Below, piece by piece: positions 7,100 through 9,101 of a DNA stretch of 9,101 nt. The position numbers and the translations under genes are program-made. Origin of the DNA: Lachnospiraceae bacterium (GTDB lineage: Bacteria > Bacillota > Clostridia > Lachnospirales > Lachnospiraceae); contig JAFTPY010000188.1 of assembly GCA_017463035.1 (NCBI GenBank), positions 1 to 9,101 of the forward strand, in the 5' to 3' direction. The notes beneath the pieces are model-generated. The model searched no databases and was not told the DNA's origin. It saw nothing but the letters and a program-made list of their open reading frames with translations. The stretch's first letter is position 1. The number at the start of each line of letters is the position of its first letter.

Positions 7100-7107
7100 T
7101 GTATACA
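7100..7107. promoter_or_regulatory. Second copy of the TGTATACA core
   Basis: TGTATACA recurs 37 bases after the copy at 7063-7070, in the leader between the ribosome binding site (AAAGGAG, 7091-7097) and the ATG at 7109. It may be a second operator half of a repression pair. Only the 8-bp core is shared; the flanks do not extend the palindrome. Confidence 0.35.
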
Positions 7108-7108
7108 T

Positions 7109-8518
7109 ATGGAAAACAGAAAAGTATATCGCAATCCTCATAACAATTTGCTTTCTTTAGAGGAGCATATGTATGAGCTTGTGGATGTGAAGACCCCGAA
7201 TGTGTTCCGGAACTTATTCCCGTATGATGAGGTTCCGAAGATTGCATTTAACGATCGTATTGTACCGCATTGTTTCCCGGAGGAAATCTGGATTACGGAT
7301 ACTACCTTCCGCGACGGACAGCAGTCCAGAGCGCCGTACACCACGGAGCAGATTGTAACGATTTTCGATTATCTGCATCGTCTGGGCGGACCGAACGGCA
7401 TTATCCGTCAGAGTGAGTTCTTCCTTTACAGTAAGAAGGACAGGGATGCGGTTTATAAGTGTTTGGAGAGAGGGTATGAATTCCCGGAGGTTACTTCCTG
7501 GATTCGTGCCAGCAAGAAGGATTTCGAGCTGGTAAAGGAAATCGGCTTAAAGGAAACCGGTATTTTGGTAAGCTGCTCCGACTACCATATTTTCTATAAG
7601 ATGAAGATGACAAGAAGCCAGGCTATGGAGCATTACTTAAATGTAGTGCGTGAGTGTCTGGAGACCGGTGTGGCACCGCGTTGTCACTTAGAGGACATTA
7701 CCCGTTCCGATATTTACGGTTTTGTCATTCCGTTCTGTTTTGAACTGATGAAGCTGGGCTTTGAGTATAATATTCCGGTTAAGATTCGTGCCTGTGATAC
7801 CATGGGTTACGGTGTGAACTTCCCGGGTGCGGTAATTCCGCGTTCCGTGCAGGGTATTATCTACGGTTTGATGACCCATGCGGGTGTTCCGTCCGAGTTG
7901 TTGGAGTGGCACGGTCATAATGACTTCTACAAAGCGGTTTCTAACTCGACTACCGCTTGGTTATACGGTGCATCCGGTATTAACTGTTCTCTGTTCGGTA
8001 TCGGTGAGCGTACCGGTAATACACCGTTAGAGGCAATGGTATTTGAGTATGCACAGCTTAAGGGTACGTTAGACGGTATGGATACCACGGTAATTACCGA
8101 GCTTGCGGAGTACTATAAGAAGGAAATCGGCTATAAGATTCCGCACAGAACTCCGTTTGTAGGTAAGAATTTCAATGTTACCCGTGCGGGTATCCATGCA
8201 GACGGTCTTCTTAAGAATGAGGAGATTTATAATATTTTTGATACCGAGAAGTTCTTGAATCGTCCGGTGTTGGTTTCCGTGTCCAATACCTCCGGTCTTG
8301 CGGGTATTGCACACTGGATTAACACTTTTTATCGCTTAAAGGGCGATGCCGCACTGGATAAGTCCAATTTGCTGGTTCACAAGATTAAGGAACTGGTAGA
8401 TAAGGAGTACGAGGACGGCCGTATTACGGTTATGACCGATGCGGAGCTGGTTGGCATGATTAATCAGTATAAGGGAGAATTCGGTGTGGACCTTCCGGAG
8501 GTTACCGTAGAGTTGTAA
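7109..8518 (+). CDS. Probable Re-citrate synthase (isopropylmalate/homocitrate synthase superfamily)
   Basis: A 469-residue acyl-CoA condensing enzyme of the DRE-TIM metallolyase superfamily. I infer that it makes citrate from oxaloacetate and acetyl-CoA with Re stereochemistry, as the homologous Clostridium kluyveri enzyme does. The strand-1 motif DTTFRDGQQ (64-72) supplies the Arg68-Asp69 catalytic/metal pair, and the later HGHND (268-272) supplies the His-x-His metal ligands. TTFRDGQQSRAPY differs from the DTTLRDGEQ of typical LeuA. The C-terminus is too short for the LeuA leucine-binding regulatory domain. The next gene is isocitrate dehydrogenase-like rather than leuB/C/D, and the short leader excludes a leucine T-box. 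All of this favours citrate over isopropylmalate synthesis. The ATG at 7109 is preferred over an in-frame GTG at 7082 because AAAGGAG lies 11 bases upstream of it. Arginine is mostly CGT, suggesting high expression. Homocitrate or isopropylmalate synthase remains possible. Confidence 0.8.
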   Translation: MENRKVYRNPHNNLLSLEEHMYELVDVKTPNVFRNLFPYDEVPKIAFNDRIVPHCFPEEIWITDTTFRDGQQSRAPYTTEQIVTIFDYLHRLGGPNGIIRQSEFFLYSKKDRDAVYKCLERGYEFPEVTSWIRASKKDFELVKEIGLKETGILVSCSDYHIFYKMKMTRSQAMEHYLNVVRECLETGVAPRCHLEDITRSDIYGFVIPFCFELMKLGFEYNIPVKIRACDTMGYGVNFPGAVIPRSVQGIIYGLMTHAGVPSELLEWHGHNDFYKAVSNSTTAWLYGASGINCSLFGIGERTGNTPLEAMVFEYAQLKGTLDGMDTTVITELAEYYKKEIGYKIPHRTPFVGKNFNVTRAGIHADGLLKNEEIYNIFDTEKFLNRPVLVSVSNTSGLAGIAHWINTFYRLKGDAALDKSNLLVHKIKELVDKEYEDGRITVMTDAELVGMINQYKGEFGVDLPEVTVEL

Positions 8519-8527
8519 GGGATGAAG

Positions 8528-8546
8528 GGTTGATTCGGAATCAGCC
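8528..8546 (+). other. Intergenic hairpin between the synthase and dehydrogenase genes
   Basis: GGTTGAT (8528-8534) pairs with ATCAGCC (8540-8546), with one G-T wobble and a five-base loop. It lies ten bases after the stop of the synthase gene. No T run follows, so it is unlikely to be a terminator. It could be an mRNA stability or processing element within the operon. Confidence 0.4.
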
Positions 8547-8586
8547 GGACAAACATAAAACAGAATTACATAAGGAGGCTATAAAA

Positions 8587-9101
8587 ATGCAGGCTAAGAT
8601 TGAAGCAGCAAAGGAAGCATTCGGTAAGCTTTTGACCGAGCAGTTGGCAAGAGTAGAAGAGATGAAGAAGCAGGGAGATTTCGTGGATTACAAGTCTCTC
8701 GATCAGATTACCATCGGTGTATGCGGCGGTGACGGTATCGGCCCGGCAATCACCGGTCAGGCACAGAGAATTATGGAGTACTTATTAAAGGATGAAATTG
8801 CATCCGGTAAGGTACTGATTAAGAACATCGAGGGTCTTACCATCGAGCGTCGTGTGGCTGAGAACGCAGCGATTCCGCCGGCAGTTTTGGAAGAGTTAAA
8901 GACTTGTGATGTTATCTTAAAGGGACCGACCACTACCCCGCAGAAGGGTGATCCGTGGCCGAACGTAGAGAGTGCAAACGTAGCAATGCGTAAGGCACTT
9001 GACCTGTTTGCAAATGTAAGACCGGTTCGTATTCCGGAGCAGGGCATTGACTGGACCTTCTATCGTGAGAATACCGAGGGTGCTTACGCGGTAGGCAGCA
9101 A
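8587..9101 (+). CDS. icd: Isocitrate dehydrogenase-type enzyme, 5' part
   Basis: The N-terminal 171 residues of a beta-decarboxylating dehydrogenase, open to the window end. Isocitrate dehydrogenase oxidises and decarboxylates isocitrate to 2-oxoglutarate. After an unusual, probably helical N-terminus of about 40 residues comes the GDGIGP motif (48-53), then ILKGPTTTP (110-118) and SANVAMRKALDLFANVRP (129-146). Ser129, Asn131, Arg135 and Arg145 match the isocitrate-binding Ser113, Asn115, Arg119 and Arg129 of E. coli Icd, and Arg160 in FYRENTEG matches Arg153. The Ser and Asn argue for isocitrate over isopropylmalate. The coenzyme (NAD or NADP) is read from the C-terminal half, which is missing. 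The start follows AAGGAGG (8572-8578) by 8 bases. The 68-base gap to the preceding gene has no terminator, so the two are probably co-transcribed. Confidence 0.87.
   Translation, partial: MQAKIEAAKEAFGKLLTEQLARVEEMKKQGDFVDYKSLDQITIGVCGGDGIGPAITGQAQRIMEYLLKDEIASGKVLIKNIEGLTIERRVAENAAIPPAVLEELKTCDVILKGPTTTPQKGDPWPNVESANVAMRKALDLFANVRPVRIPEQGIDWTFYRENTEGAYAVGS

Noticed and set aside
7073..7108. Possible T-box or riboswitch before the synthase gene
   Set aside because: The leader is only about 30 bases, too short for either.
8757..9047. Minus-strand frame opposite the dehydrogenase gene
   Set aside because: The plus strand encodes clear dehydrogenase motifs across this interval, so the antisense frame is a shadow.

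Overview
The window looks like a chromosomal core region of a strictly anaerobic Clostridia member, most likely a Lachnospiraceae-type Firmicute. The evidence is a SCIFF-peptide radical SAM maturase (a clostridial marker), an oxygen-sensitive class III ribonucleotide reductase with its activase, a probable Re-type citrate synthase, strong AGGAGG-type ribosome binding sites and consensus sigma-A promoters. There are eight protein genes. No rRNA, tRNA, mobile element, CRISPR array or defence system is visible. The longest stretch without a gene is the 257-bp divergent region 2342-2598.

Layout. (1) 1-746 (+): the C-terminal half of the SCIFF maturase ScfB, cut by the window start. (2) 799-844: a strong hairpin, T-rich on both sides, between two convergent genes. 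(3) 2341-872 (-): an AI-2E/PerM-family membrane transporter with an unusual hydrophilic C-terminal tail and its own sigma-A promoter. (4) 2342-2598: a divergent intergenic region with a promoter for each direction, a candidate NrdR box and a second small inverted repeat. (5) 2599-6983 (+): a probable operon of nrdD, nrdG, an unrecognised 378-residue membrane-anchored protein and mgsA (methylglyoxal synthase). It ends in a hairpin at 6990-7026. (6) 7044 to beyond the window end (+): a strong promoter overlapped by a perfect 12-bp palindrome, then a gene of the 2-isopropylmalate/homocitrate synthase superfamily that I read as Re-citrate synthase, then an isocitrate dehydrogenase-type gene cut by the window end.

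How the genes fit together. NrdG uses SAM and an iron-sulfur cluster to place a glycyl radical on NrdD, which reduces ribonucleoside triphosphates for DNA synthesis without oxygen. MgsA diverts dihydroxyacetone phosphate to methylglyoxal when phosphate is short or sugar phosphates accumulate. Citrate synthase and isocitrate dehydrogenase, with an aconitase not in this window, would form the oxidative half-TCA branch from oxaloacetate and acetyl-CoA to 2-oxoglutarate, the precursor of glutamate. The points most worth follow-up are the Re-citrate synthase reading (easily mislabelled as leuA), the repeated TGTATACA palindrome at its promoter, and the uncharacterised membrane protein next to nrdDG. 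I see no convincing wholly new system here.
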